Assembly: GCA_034698045.1 (NCBI GenBank)
Contig: JAQGAU010000852.1
Location: forward strand, 1-23,181
Source of the DNA: Paramacrobiotus richtersi
Taxonomy: Eukaryota; Tardigrada; Eutardigrada; Parachela; Macrobiotidae
Direction: 5' to 3'
Length of the DNA: 23,181 nucleotides
The notes under the pieces are model-generated. The model did no database searches and had not been told where the DNA came from. It worked only from the letters and a program-made list of their open reading frames with translations. Both the position numbers and the translations under genes were made by a program. Positions 23,125 to 23,181 of the stretch are shown piece after piece (positions within the stretch are counted from its first letter, which is position 1; each line of letters opens with the position of its first letter).

Positions 23125-23181
23125 GGAGAAACAGTGTCCAAAGCTACAGACAGAACAACGATTTTAAAGCAGAATCATCGA

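Overview
The window looks like nuclear DNA of an invertebrate animal, most likely an ecdysozoan such as a mite or tardigrade. The genes are split by short GT-AG introns (58-145 bp, plus a few of 540-640 bp), the recognisable proteins are animal secreted families (astacin metalloprotease, C-type lectin domain), and several non-autonomous DNA transposons are present. No bacterial-type operon, tRNA, rRNA or CRISPR array was seen. The organism cannot be named from the sequence.

The core of the window is a small cluster of astacin/C-type-lectin genes. A seven-exon gene on the plus strand (1207-4427) can be assembled completely, with every intron phase agreeing: signal peptide, six-cysteine knottin-like domain, astacin catalytic domain, compact C-type lectin domain, 398 residues. 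A second gene on the minus strand (22192 to 20238) has ten assembled exons: linker and astacin pro-domain with the inhibitory FEGD motif, catalytic domain, and the same compact lectin domain; its signal-peptide exon was not found. Between them lie a decayed astacin copy on the plus strand (about 19141-19754), which kept a duplicated upstream region (18410-18930, matching 520-1040), and a decayed lectin copy on the minus strand (9878-9651). Both intact genes should make secreted zinc endopeptidases.

A third, unrecognised gene is supported on the minus strand at 17347-17001 by two well-bounded exons and a 58-bp intron.

The rest is mostly repeats and transposon relics. They include the end of a hAT-like element at 1-102, a TA-flanked inverted-repeat element at 4557-4811, a TTAA-flanked piggyBac-like element at 5903-6428, and a 1,988-bp inverted-repeat element at 11061-13048 with an 8-bp target duplication and an internal foldback. 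There are also an interspersed family (5347, 13098, 13469), a 98-bp tandem array (14971-15220), a 12-bp palindromic array (18249-18308), and a segment repeated at 16610, 17570 and 22620. Long stretches between these hold nothing I can assign.
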